From the NCBI RefSeq assembly GCF_039542225.1, contig NZ_BAABHS010000036.1:14019-78018 (forward strand): a stretch of 64,000 nt of DNA, given 5' to 3'. Below, in pieces: positions 6,810 through 15,066 of the stretch; the first letter of the stretch is position 1; every line of letters starts with the position of its first letter. A program made the translations under genes and the position numbers. This stretch comes from Yinghuangia aomiensis. Lineage in GTDB: Bacteria; Actinomycetota; Actinomycetes; Streptomycetales; Streptomycetaceae. Below the pieces are notes generated by a model. That model was not told the origin of the DNA. It made no database searches and worked only from the letters and a program-made list of their open reading frames with translations.

Positions 6810-9014
6810 ATGTCACTTTCTGTTGCTTTATGGTCTGGTGACGACTCGGGTAGTGCGGCGCTCTCCCGGCGGCGGGTCCTGCAGGGCACGGCGGCTCTCG
6901 CCAGTGCCGCGGTCCTTCCGGTGGGGTTGGCCGCCGACACCGCCTCCGCCGCCACGAATCCGGTCGATCCCGAGCAGAGCCAAACGCGGATGGTTCCCGG
7001 GGGAAACGGGGTCATCTACAGCGTTCAAGCCGACGGCCGCCTGAAGTGGTTCCGCCACCTGGGGCGCGAGAACGGCACCGGAGTGTGGGTCGGCGGCGGC
7101 AGCCCCCGGGAGATCGGATCCGGCTGGCACCTCCATACGAACGTGCTGGCGGCCGCCGACGGGCAGCTGTTCGGCTTCTGCGGCGACGGCTCGCTCGTCT
7201 GGCACAAGTACCAGCTGGCCAACCAGGACACCGGCGAAGGCTCTTGGCATCCCAAGAGCAACACCGTCATCCACACCGGCTTCGGCGGCTTCGGCCAGAT
7301 CTTCGGCGGCTGGGACGGCGTCATCTACGGGATCGACGCCAACGGCGACCTCTACTGGTTCAAGTACCTCGCCGGCGACGGGTCGACCGGCTCCGGTGCC
7401 TGGGCGAACGGCGGCCGAGGGTCCCGCATCGCCTCCGGGCGCCGCGACTACGACATGCACTTCGCGGACGCGGACGGCGTCATCTACGGCGTCCGGCACG
7501 GCGCCACCCTCGACTGGTTCCGCTACCTCGCGGGCGACGGCTCGAACGGCTCCGGCGCGTGGGCCAACGGCGGCAGCGCGATCCGCATCGACGACGGCTG
7601 GGACTGGGGCTCCCTCACCGAACGCTTCGCCGACCACGGGACGTTCTACTCCGTGTGGCTCGACCGGAAGGATCCCCCCGGCCGCGACCACGAACTCCAC
7701 TGGAGCCGGCTGACGAACTGGCAGACCGTCGACCGCGACGGCCGCGGCACCTGGGCGGGCTCGGCCGGCGCCCTCGTCGGCAACGGCTTCACCGTCGGCC
7801 GCACCGCGAACCTCCAGGGGTACGCCGACCGCTGGTCGGTGGCCAACGGCCAAGCCCTCAACGTCTCCGTCTCGTCCGCGTTCGACCGGTACCAGGCCAC
7901 CGTGCTCCGCCTCGACGGCCCGATCACCCCCGGCACCACGCTCGACCGGACGAACAGCCAAGTCGTGTCCGGCCCGACGAGCCACACCGGACATCTCCGC
8001 AGCGTGCAGTCCGGCTACCGCACCAAGGGCTGCGGCTGGCCCACCGACTTCACCGTCCCCATCGCGCAGGACTGGAAGTCCGGGTTCTACGTCGTGCAGC
8101 TCACCGGCGACCGCGGCGTGCGACGCTACGTCCCCTTCGTCGTGCGCCCGCCCAAGCCGGTCGCCAAGATGGCGCTCATGCTGCCGTTCCTCACGCACAG
8201 CGCCTACAACCACTGGGGCGGCCACTACCAGTACAGCTGGGACAACCCGCCGCACAACCGCACGCACACCATGCTCCGGCCGTTCGCCAACGCCTACATC
8301 GAACCGCCCGGCCACATGGACGTGCGCTTCTACGGCGACCTGCTGCTGCTGCGCTGGCTCGCGGACAACAGCGTCGCGTACGACTGCTACCAAGACCTCG
8401 ACCTGCACAACGACGACACCTGGCTCGGCGGCTACAAGGCCCTCATGCTGGCCTCGCACCCCGAGTACTGGACCGACACGATGCGCACCCGCCTGGAGGC
8501 CTACCTCACCGGCGGCGGACGCGTCATCTACACCGGCGGCAACGGCATGTACGAACGCGCCGAGCCGTCCGTCAACGGCACCGCCCTCACCCACCGCAAC
8601 GAACGCGGCGACCGCTGGCTGTGGCGCGACCAAGGCCACTCCGAGAAGAACATCCTCGGCGTGGCCTACAACGGCGCGTCCTTCATGGAGTTCGCCCCGT
8701 ACGAAGTCGACGCCGACCACCCGTTCCTGGCCGGCACCGGCCTGCAGCCCGGCGACCAGTTCGGCAGGACCGGCTACAACTTCGCCGCCAGCGGCTGGGA
8801 AGTCGACACCTGCGACGAGAACGGCGCGCGGCTGCCCGGCGTCCAGCGCATCGCCCACGGCACCCAGCAGGGCGGATCCCACATGGTGCACTTCGAGCGC
8901 GGCAACGGAGGCTGGGTGTTCTCCGCGAGCTCTTTGTGCTTCAACGGCGCACTCGCGCACGACCGGGCGCTGGCGGGGATCCTGCGGAACGCCGTCAACG
9001 CGGGGGTGCAGTAG
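6810..9014 (+). CDS. Tat-exported tachylectin-like / N,N-dimethylformamidase-like protein
   Basis: 734 residues from ATG 6810 (an in-frame GTG at 6801 is possible). Residues about 19-48 form a Tat signal (S-R-R-R-V-L-Q-G, hydrophobic stretch, A-S-A cleavage). Residues about 60-290 carry repeated blades of the form G-x-I-Y-x-x-x-x-x-G-x-L-x-W-F-x-x-L with G-x-G-W/A-N-G-G, typical of tachylectin-2 propellers. Residues about 440-734 match the large-subunit domain of N,N-dimethylformamidase (S-x-Y-N-x-W-G-G; L-D-L-H; S-H-P-E-Y-W; G-G-R-V-I-Y-T-G-G-N). In known DMFase this domain holds a mononuclear iron site. The combination suggests a secreted glycan-binding amidohydrolase or a structural homologue; the substrate is unknown. 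Confidence 0.82.
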   Translation: MSLSVALWSGDDSGSAALSRRRVLQGTAALASAAVLPVGLAADTASAATNPVDPEQSQTRMVPGGNGVIYSVQADGRLKWFRHLGRENGTGVWVGGGSPREIGSGWHLHTNVLAAADGQLFGFCGDGSLVWHKYQLANQDTGEGSWHPKSNTVIHTGFGGFGQIFGGWDGVIYGIDANGDLYWFKYLAGDGSTGSGAWANGGRGSRIASGRRDYDMHFADADGVIYGVRHGATLDWFRYLAGDGSNGSGAWANGGSAIRIDDGWDWGSLTERFADHGTFYSVWLDRKDPPGRDHELHWSRLTNWQTVDRDGRGTWAGSAGALVGNGFTVGRTANLQGYADRWSVANGQALNVSVSSAFDRYQATVLRLDGPITPGTTLDRTNSQVVSGPTSHTGHLRSVQSGYRTKGCGWPTDFTVPIAQDWKSGFYVVQLTGDRGVRRYVPFVVRPPKPVAKMALMLPFLTHSAYNHWGGHYQYSWDNPPHNRTHTMLRPFANAYIEPPGHMDVRFYGDLLLLRWLADNSVAYDCYQDLDLHNDDTWLGGYKALMLASHPEYWTDTMRTRLEAYLTGGGRVIYTGGNGMYERAEPSVNGTALTHRNERGDRWLWRDQGHSEKNILGVAYNGASFMEFAPYEVDADHPFLAGTGLQPGDQFGRTGYNFAASGWEVDTCDENGARLPGVQRIAHGTQQGGSHMVHFERGNGGWVFSASSLCFNGALAHDRALAGILRNAVNAGVQ

Positions 9015-9044
9015 CCGCCCCGACTCGTCCCCGCAGACCGGGCG

Positions 9045-10154
9045 TTACGCCCCCGTGCCCTCCATCAGCCCCTTACCGATCATGTCCCGGCACACCTCCA
9101 CCGAAAACGCCATCAGCGCGCCCGCCTGGGCGTCGCGGAAGTGGCGTTGGATGGGGGAGGTGCGCAGGAATCCCGAGCCGCCGCCGACCCGGAGGCCGAA
9201 CTCGGCGATCTCCTTCGCGACTTGGTTCGCGTACAGCTTGGCCTCCATGGCTGCCGGGAGGCAGCCGGGGTCCTTGCGGTCCGCGAGCCACATCGCGCGT
9301 TCCGCGAGCGTGCGGGCCGCGAGGAGTTTGACGTGCGAGTCCGCCGCGTCGAACTGCACCCACTGCATCGCGCCCACCGGGGCACCGGTGCCCGGGACGA
9401 TGCGGGTGCGCGCGTGGTCGGTCAGCGCGTCGAGCGCGGCTTCGGCGATGCCGATGGACAGCCACGGCAGGCCGAGCCCGATGATGTTCGGCGCGAGCGG
9501 GTCGACCATGTGCGCGCGGTTCTCCGCGCGCAGCAGCGTCCCGCGGAAGTTCAGCAGCTGGCTGCGGGTACCGCGCAGGCCCATCGAGTCCCAGATCGGG
9601 ACCATCTCGACGGAGTCGTCGCGGTCCACGCCGAAGAACGCCGGGACGTCGTCGACCAGCGCGTTCACCAGGAAGTGGTCGGCGATCTCGCAGCCCGACA
9701 CGAAGCGTTTCGCGCCGTCCAACACGTAGCCGCCGTCGGCCGGTTCGGCGTGCTGCAGGGGCATGAGGAAGCGGTTGCCGCCGCTGGGCTCGGACAGGGC
9801 GTTGGCGAACCGCTCGCCCGCGCGCAGCGCGTCCGCGTACCGCGGCGGCCCGAACGAGACGAGGGCCTGCGCCGCGCCGAGGTGCATCGTCCAGATGCAC
9901 GCCGTCGCCGGGCAGGCCTTGCCGACGATCCGCAGGATCTCGCCCAGCGCCTGGTACGACATCCCCGACCCGCCGCGCTCCTCGGGCATCGCGGCCATGT
10001 CCAGCCCGGCCGCGTGCAGCGCGGTCAGGTTGTCCACCGGCAGGGTCGCCTCGTGGTCGTGCGCGTCCGCCCGCGCGGCGAACTGCGGGGCGAGGTCGCG
10101 CGCCGCGGCGACGAACCGCCGGTCGTTCCCGGGAACCGCAAACGGTGAGTCCAC
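9045..10154 (-). CDS. Acyl-CoA dehydrogenase-family flavoprotein
   Basis: 369 residues with the three-domain ACAD layout: helical N-terminus, central beta domain (A-L-S-E-P-S-G-G-N-R, G-A-K-R-F-V-S-G), and C-terminal helical bundle (G-G-S-G-F-L-R-T-S-P-I-Q-R-H-F-R-D). The C-terminal motif is closer to flavin-dependent monooxygenase/HsaA-like members than to beta-oxidation enzymes, and no obvious catalytic Glu can be placed. GTG start; no strong ribosome-binding site. It follows the WYL regulator gene by 9 bp on the same strand, so the two probably share a transcript. Reaction not assigned. Confidence 0.82.
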   Translation of the reverse strand: MDSPFAVPGNDRRFVAAARDLAPQFAARADAHDHEATLPVDNLTALHAAGLDMAAMPEERGGSGMSYQALGEILRIVGKACPATACIWTMHLGAAQALVSFGPPRYADALRAGERFANALSEPSGGNRFLMPLQHAEPADGGYVLDGAKRFVSGCEIADHFLVNALVDDVPAFFGVDRDDSVEMVPIWDSMGLRGTRSQLLNFRGTLLRAENRAHMVDPLAPNIIGLGLPWLSIGIAEAALDALTDHARTRIVPGTGAPVGAMQWVQFDAADSHVKLLAARTLAERAMWLADRKDPGCLPAAMEAKLYANQVAKEIAEFGLRVGGGSGFLRTSPIQRHFRDAQAGALMAFSVEVCRDMIGKGLMEGTGA

Positions 10155-10163
10155 CGGGACAGC

Positions 10164-11186
10164 TTAGGGCGGCGGAGTTGCGGCGGGGGCCGATCCGGGG
10201 GCATCCCGCGAGACGTCCGGCCCGCTGCCGGGCGGGTGATCGTCCGCGTACAGCGCCGCCGCGCGGCGGGTCGCTTCGGCGACGCGGTCGCGGAGGTGCG
10301 GCGGGTCCAGGACCTCGGCTTCCGGGCCGAAGCGCAGGATCTCGAAGTAGCCGATCTCCCACGACTCGACCGGCAGCGTGACCGTCACCCAGCCTTCCGC
10401 GTCCGGCTCGCCCGCGGTGGCGAGCGCGTCGGCCGCGGCGGTGGCTTCCAGCAGCACGGCCAGGTGTGCGACGGCGATCGGGCTCAACCGGACTCGCGCC
10501 TTCTCGTGCAGCATCGAGCGCGCGAAATCCCGCGACGCGTCCTCCCAGTAGCCCGGCAGGTCGAACTCCGGGTCGCGGGCGAACCGTTCCTCGCCGACCT
10601 CGGCGCCGGCGAACCGGTCGACGCGGTAAGACGCCATCCGGCCGGACGGGCCGCGCGCCGCGACGTACCACTGCCCGGCCTTCAGCACGAGGCCGTACGG
10701 CTCCAGCCGCCGCTCCCGGCCGCCGTACCCGCCCCGCAGCACCCGGTCCTCCCAGACCGCACGCGACACCGCGCCGAGCAGCGGCGGGGTGTCGGCCTCG
10801 CGGAACCAGGCCGGCGCGTCCAGGTGGAACCGCTGTGTCGCCGCCGCGGGCGCGTCGCCGAGCGCCGCGGCGACCTTCAGCCGCGCGGCGAGGGCCTGCC
10901 CGGCCAGGCCCATGTCCCGCAGCGGGCCCGGCAGCCCGGCGAGGAACAGCACCTCGGCCTCGGGCCGCTCCAGGCCGGTGAGGCGGGTGCGGTAGCCGTC
11001 GACGAGGCGGTAGCCGCCGGCCCGGCCGCGTTCGGCGTACACCGGCACGCCCGCTTCGGACAGCGCCGCGACGTCGCGCTGCACGGTGCGCTCCGAGACG
11101 TCCAGCTCGGCGGCCAACTCGGCCGCGGTCATCGCGCGGCGGGACTGGAGGAGCAGCAAGAGCGCGATGGCCCGGCTCGCGCGCAT
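10164..11186 (-). CDS. WYL-domain transcriptional regulator (DeoR/YafY type)
   Basis: 340 residues. The N-terminal HTH (about 15-65: M-T-A-A-E-L-A-A-E-L-D-V-S-E-R-T-V-Q-R-D) is followed by the linker G-G-Y-R-L and a WYL sensor domain (L-E-P-Y-G-L-V-L-K-A-G-Q-W-Y-V-A-A-R, with Y-R-V-D-R-F). A C-terminal WCX-like part ends in a Pro/Ala tail. ATG start with GGAG upstream. Nine bases before the acyl-CoA dehydrogenase gene, which is the most likely target besides itself. Confidence 0.92.
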   Translation of the reverse strand: MRASRAIALLLLLQSRRAMTAAELAAELDVSERTVQRDVAALSEAGVPVYAERGRAGGYRLVDGYRTRLTGLERPEAEVLFLAGLPGPLRDMGLAGQALAARLKVAAALGDAPAAATQRFHLDAPAWFREADTPPLLGAVSRAVWEDRVLRGGYGGRERRLEPYGLVLKAGQWYVAARGPSGRMASYRVDRFAGAEVGEERFARDPEFDLPGYWEDASRDFARSMLHEKARVRLSPIAVAHLAVLLEATAAADALATAGEPDAEGWVTVTLPVESWEIGYFEILRFGPEAEVLDPPHLRDRVAEATRRAAALYADDHPPGSGPDVSRDAPGSAPAATPPP

Positions 11187-11261
11187 GCTGCTCCTCTCCG
11201 GCGTGTGTGGTGCCCGGTCGTCTCGTCCCCGGCCGGTGCCGCGACCCTACCGAAGGGCCGG

Positions 11262-11792
11262 TCAGGCCTTCCGGTCCGCGAGCAGCTTGGCGAAGTCCGG
11301 CGCGAAGACGGTCATCCAGTGCGGGTGCAGGCGGAAGTAGACGATGTCCCGCTCCCAGTCGAAGGCGTCCGCACCGTAGAAGTCCTTGAAGTACGCGAGC
11401 AGGTCCGGCCAGTCCGCGGCGGGCTCGCCGTCCGCGGGGTTGAGGATCTCCACGGTGCCGTGCGTGAACACGCCGAGGTCTTCGCCGGCCATGTGCGCCG
11501 CGCTCGCCGCCGGCCGGGCGGCGAGGTGGCGGGCTTTGGCCGCGGTGCGGGCCGTGCCGAAGTGCCATTTGCCGTGCAGGAAGTGGCCGTCCACGCCGCT
11601 GATCCGCGGCTCGCCGTGCGCGGTCACGGTGGACAGCGCCAGCGTGCGCATGCCGGTGAGGACCTGGGTGAGCTGGTCGGCGGTGAGGCTGCGTTCCGCG
11701 TTGATGATCGAGCGGAGGTGGGACGTCGCGCCGGAGAGCGAGGCGTCGAGGAGTTCCTGGAGCGCGTCCAGCTCCGCGGGAGTTTCGTACAT
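11262..11792 (-). CDS. Pyridoxamine 5'-phosphate oxidase-like flavin/F420-binding protein
   Basis: 176 residues. The split-barrel fold is recognisable: L-A-L-S-T-V-T-A-H-G-E-P-R-I-S-G-V-D-G-H-F strand pair, W-H-F-G-T-A, K-A-R-H-L-A-A-R-P, and G-T-V-E-I-L. These proteins bind FMN or F420 and reduce or oxidise small molecules. Start at ATG 11790-11792, with AAGGA upstream. The 75-bp gap to the WYL gene suggests a separate or loosely coupled unit. Confidence 0.82.
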   Translation of the reverse strand: MYETPAELDALQELLDASLSGATSHLRSIINAERSLTADQLTQVLTGMRTLALSTVTAHGEPRISGVDGHFLHGKWHFGTARTAAKARHLAARPAASAAHMAGEDLGVFTHGTVEILNPADGEPAADWPDLLAYFKDFYGADAFDWERDIVYFRLHPHWMTVFAPDFAKLLADRKA

Positions 11793-11997
11793 GGTCGTCC
11801 TTGCCGGTCGGTGCGGTGACGGTTCCCACGATCGCGCCCATACCCGACGTCTTGTGTCGGCATTTCCGGTGGCTTTTCCGCGGCATTGGCCCGTCCGGTC
11901 GATACGCCGGCGCATGCCGGGGTGTCGCCGTTACCGCATGCGTGCAAAATGTCAGGGTTGTCGCTCTTTAATCGTCACCCGTAGGAAGGCGGAATCC

Positions 11998-12474
11998 GTG
12001 AGCGTGAAGCCGATCCCGGAGAACTACCCCCGGATCACGCCGTACATCTGCGTCGACGGCGCGGCCGCCGCGATCGACTTCTACGTCGCGGTCCTGGGCG
12101 CCGTGGAGCAGGTGCGGATGGCGGGGCCGGACGGCCGCATCGGCCACGCCGAAATCCAGCTCGGCGACGGGATCGTCATGCTCGCCGACGAGTTCCCGGA
12201 CATGGACTTCCGCAGCCCCAAGTCGATCGGCGGCACCGCGGTCACGCTGCACGTCTACGTCGAGGACGCGGACGCCGTGTTCGCCGCCGCGGTCGCCAAG
12301 GGCGCGAAAGCCGTCCGGCCGGTCGCCGACCAGTTCTACGGCGACCGCAGCGGCCAGTTCGAGGACCCGTTCGGCCACCGCTGGAACATCGCCACCCACG
12401 TCGAGGACGTCCCGCCGGACGAGATGGCCCGCCGCGCCGAGGCCGCCATGCGGTCCGCACCCGGCGGCGAGTGA
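11998..12474 (+). CDS. VOC/glyoxalase-fold protein, PhnB-like
   Basis: 158 residues from a GTG preceded by AGGAAGG. The pattern I-T-P-Y-I-C-V-D-G-A-A-A-A-I-D-F-Y, then G-H-A-E-I-Q-L-G-D-G-I-V-M-L-A-D-E, V-T-L-H-V-Y-V-E-D-A-D and F-Y-G-D-R-S-G-Q-F-E-D-P-F-G-H-R-W is typical of the PhnB-like VOC branch. Ligand unknown. It lies 15 bp before the Zwf-like gene, so it is probably the first gene of a three-gene operon ending with gluconokinase. Confidence 0.88.
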   Translation: MSVKPIPENYPRITPYICVDGAAAAIDFYVAVLGAVEQVRMAGPDGRIGHAEIQLGDGIVMLADEFPDMDFRSPKSIGGTAVTLHVYVEDADAVFAAAVAKGAKAVRPVADQFYGDRSGQFEDPFGHRWNIATHVEDVPPDEMARRAEAAMRSAPGGE

Positions 12475-12489
12475 GCGTACGCGCACCCG

Positions 12490-13845
12490 ATGATCGAACG
12501 GCTCGTCCTCTTCGGCGCGACCGGTGACCTCACCGCGCGCTACCTGCTGCCCGCCCTGGCCGCCCTGCACGAAGCCGGGCAGCTCGGCGCCGCCGTGCGG
12601 CTCACCGGCGTGAGCCGGGAGGACATGGACTCCGCGGACTACCGCGCCTGGATCGCGGAGCAGCTGGAGCGGCACGGCGGCACCTACCCGGCGACGGCCC
12701 GGGAAGCCGTCGTGGCGATGGCCGACTACCGGCGTACCGACGTCACAGACCCCGCCGCGGTCGCCGACGCCGTCGCGGGGGAGGGGCCCGTCGCGGTCTA
12801 CCTCGCCCTGCCCCCGGCGCTGTTCCCCGGCGTCGTCACCGCCCTGCACGCGGCGCGCCTGCCGACCGGCAGCCGCATCGTCCTGGAGAAGCCGTTCGGC
12901 GAGAATCTGGCCGGGGCCCGGGAGTTGAACCGCATCCTCGGCGAACTCCTTCCGGAGAACGCGGTGTTCCGGGTCGACCACTTCCTGGCGATGACGACCG
13001 TGCAGAACATCCTCGGCAGCCGCCTCGCCAACCGGGTCCTGGAACCGCTGTGGAACGGCGTCCACATCGACGAGGTCGAGATCGTCTGGGAGGAGACCCT
13101 CGCGCTCGAAGGCCGGGCCGGCTACTACGACCACGTCGGCGCGCTCAAGGACATGATCCAGAACCACCTCCTCCAGCTGCTCTGCCTGGTGGCGATGGAA
13201 CCCCCGATCACCCTCGGCGAACGCGACCTGCGCGACCGCAAAGTCGACGTGCTGCGCTCGGTGCGCCCGCTGACCGAGGACGACGTCGTCCGCCGCACGC
13301 GCCGCGCCCGCTACCTGCCCGGCCGCATCGGCGACCGGGACATCCCGGCCTACGCCGACGAGGACGGCGTCGACCCGGGACGCGGCACCGAGACCTTCGC
13401 CGAGATCCGGCTCCAGCTCGACAGTTGGCGATGGGCCGGCACGACATTCCGGCTCTGCACCGGCAAAGCGCTGGCGGCCGAGCGCAAAGAGGTCGCGGTG
13501 CGGTTCCGCCCCGTGCCGCACCTGCCGTTCCGGCACGCCGGCGACGTTTTGCCCAACGTGCTGCGCTTCGGACTGGAACCCGAGGGGCTCACGCTCGACC
13601 TGACCGGCACCGGCGCCCGGCCCCAGGAACTCGCCCCGCTGTCGCTGACCGCGCACATGGAACCGCCCGCCGTGCCCGCCTACGGTCGACTCCTGCTCGA
13701 CGTCCTGACCGGAGACGCCGCACTGTCCATTCGTGGCGACGAGGCCGAGGAGTCGTGGCGGGTCGTCGAACCCGTGCTCGCCGCCTGGCAGAGTGGCCTG
13801 GTCCCGCTGGAGGAGTACCCGGCGGGCTCGGCCGGCCCGGCCTAG
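12490..13845 (+). CDS. Glucose-6-phosphate dehydrogenase homologue lacking the active-site lysine
   Basis: 451 residues, clearly of the G6PD fold: G-A-T-G-D-L (9-14), E-K-P-F-G (about 134), Y-Y-D-H-V-G-A-L-K-D-M-I-Q-N-H (His226 matches the general-base His). The family signature D-H-Y-L-G-K-[EQK] is here D163-H164-F-L-A-M-T, so the Lys that binds the substrate phosphate is Met168. The first conserved substrate-site Lys (G-D-L-x-x-R-K in the family) is Tyr. Asp/His catalytic residues remain. It probably still oxidises a sugar with NAD(P) but may not prefer a 6-phosphate. It sits 80 bp before gluconokinase. Length is slightly short for the family (about 480-510). Confidence 0.85.
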   Translation: MIERLVLFGATGDLTARYLLPALAALHEAGQLGAAVRLTGVSREDMDSADYRAWIAEQLERHGGTYPATAREAVVAMADYRRTDVTDPAAVADAVAGEGPVAVYLALPPALFPGVVTALHAARLPTGSRIVLEKPFGENLAGARELNRILGELLPENAVFRVDHFLAMTTVQNILGSRLANRVLEPLWNGVHIDEVEIVWEETLALEGRAGYYDHVGALKDMIQNHLLQLLCLVAMEPPITLGERDLRDRKVDVLRSVRPLTEDDVVRRTRRARYLPGRIGDRDIPAYADEDGVDPGRGTETFAEIRLQLDSWRWAGTTFRLCTGKALAAERKEVAVRFRPVPHLPFRHAGDVLPNVLRFGLEPEGLTLDLTGTGARPQELAPLSLTAHMEPPAVPAYGRLLLDVLTGDAALSIRGDEAEESWRVVEPVLAAWQSGLVPLEEYPAGSAGPA

Positions 13846-13874
13846 GCCGTTTCCGGCGGACCCGACCCCGTCCG

Positions 13875-13913
13875 GGAGACCGCCGGCCCCGGAGACCGCC
13901 GGCCCCGGAGACC
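13875..13913. repeat. 2.4 tandem copies of a 16-bp unit
   Basis: GGAGACCGCCGGCCCC occurs at 13875-13890 and 13891-13906 with a third partial copy to 13913, immediately before the AGGAGG site of gntK. It may be slippage-prone and could vary the leader length. Confidence 0.8.
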
Positions 13914-13925
13914 AGGAGGGACGCG

Positions 13926-14468
13926 ATGCCGCACGCCGAAGCCGAGCCGCCGACCGTCGTGGTGATGGGCGTCTCGGGCACCGGCAAGACCACGGTGGCC
14001 CGGCTCCTCGCCGAGCGGCTGGGCGTCCCGTTCGCCGACGCGGACGACTTCCACCCCCGCGCCAACATCGTCAAGATGTCCGCCGGCATCCCGCTCGACG
14101 ACGCCGACCGGCGGCCCTGGCTGCAGTCCATCGGCCGCAAAGTCCGCGACTGCCGCGCCGCGGGCACCGGCTGCGTCATCGCCTGCTCGGCGCTGAAACG
14201 CAGCTACCGCGACATCCTCCGCGACGTCTGCCCCGGCATCCGGTTCGTGCACCCGACCGCGCCCCGCGACGTGCTCGCCGCCCGGATCGCCCGCCGCACC
14301 GACCACTTCATGCCCGTCTCGCTGCTCGACTCCCAGCTCGCCGAACTGGAACCCCTCGGACCGGACGAGCACGGCGTCACCCTCGACGCCGGACCACCCC
14401 TCGACGTCCTCGTCACGAAGGCCCTGCAGGCGTTGCCGTACCGGCCTCCGCCGCCCGCGCCAGCTTGA
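13926..14468 (+). CDS. gntK: Gluconokinase (shikimate-kinase-fold type)
   Basis: 180 residues. Walker A G-V-S-G-T-G-K-T (15-22), then F-A-D-A-D-D-F-H-P, N-I-V-K-M-S-A-G-I-P-L-D-D-A-D-R-R-P-W-L, C-S-A-L-K-R-S-Y-R and R-x-D-H-F-M-P-V-S-L-L-D-S-Q all match GntK. It phosphorylates gluconate to 6-phosphogluconate with ATP. ATG start with AGGAGGG. Downstream of the Zwf-like gene; together they would take a sugar lactone/aldonate to the pentose phosphate or Entner-Doudoroff entry point. The last 56 bp overlap the convergent SRPBCC gene. Confidence 0.93.
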   Translation: MPHAEAEPPTVVVMGVSGTGKTTVARLLAERLGVPFADADDFHPRANIVKMSAGIPLDDADRRPWLQSIGRKVRDCRAAGTGCVIACSALKRSYRDILRDVCPGIRFVHPTAPRDVLAARIARRTDHFMPVSLLDSQLAELEPLGPDEHGVTLDAGPPLDVLVTKALQALPYRPPPPAPA

Positions 14469-14868
14469 CCAGCATCGCCCGGTTGCGCAGGTTGACCGCC
14501 CAATCGATCGGCAACCCGTGCATCCGCCCGCCCAGGCCGCGCAGCGGATGCCAGTCGAACACCACCAGCGTGTCCGCACCCCACGGAATCAGCCGGATCG
14601 CGATCCGCGCCGCCCCGAAAGGCGACGCCTGCGCCTCGAGCTCCAGACGGCGTACCGGCTCGCTGATCCGGACCGTGCACGTGTCCTCCAACGAGACCGG
14701 CCCCGCGCCCACCCGCACCCGCAGGTGCGCGCCCGCGCGCGGCCACTCCGGCTCCACGTACGTGATCCGCTGCGCCCCGCTCACCCACTCCGCGTAGCGG
14801 TAGCCGTCGGCGAGCAGCTCCCAGACCGTGCGGGGCGGGCATTCGATCAGCTGGTGGCAGCGAGCCAT
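14413..14868 (-). CDS. SRPBCC (polyketide cyclase/START-like) protein
   Basis: 151 residues. Helix-grip pattern: H-Q-L-I-E-C-P-P-R-T-V-W-E-L-L-A-D-G-Y-R-Y-A-E-W-V, a central sheet, and a C-terminal helix G-L-P-I-D-W-A-V-N-L-R-N-R-A-M-L. Probably binds a hydrophobic ligand; function unknown. ATG with AGGAGC upstream. Its 3' end lies antisense within the last 56 bp of gntK. Confidence 0.82.
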   Translation of the reverse strand: MARCHQLIECPPRTVWELLADGYRYAEWVSGAQRITYVEPEWPRAGAHLRVRVGAGPVSLEDTCTVRISEPVRRLELEAQASPFGAARIAIRLIPWGADTLVVFDWHPLRGLGGRMHGLPIDWAVNLRNRAMLVKLARAAEAGTATPAGPS

Positions 14869-14985
14869 GGGGCGGCTCCTTCGGGTCGGGCGGCCGGGGT
14901 GTCCCTCCAGGGTTCGCCGGGTCGCACGCCCGCGCACGTCGGCGAAATCCCACGTCACGTGCCCATTGCCTTCTCCGAAGAACCG

Positions 14986-15025
14986 TGGGAATGTCCCCAA
15001 AGGCTTTGGGAAAGTGTTGTGGGAA
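14986..15025. promoter_or_regulatory. TGGGAA repeats and palindrome upstream of the CoA ligase
   Basis: In the divergent gap, TGGGAA occurs three times (14986, 15007, 15020) and a perfect dyad CCCAAAG-g-CTTTGGG covers 14996-15010. A CACGTG E-box-like site lies at 14956-14961. This looks like a regulator-binding region for the CoA ligase at 15067, possibly for the TetR encoded just after it. Confidence 0.45.
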
Positions 15026-15066
15026 CGGCTCGGCCGGCACCACCGTGAGCACCTGATGGAGGCGAC

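Noticed and set aside
9040..9052. Terminator GGGCG-tta-CGCCC between convergent genes
   Set aside because: Only a 5-bp stem whose loop is the stop codon of the acyl-CoA dehydrogenase gene; too weak to call.
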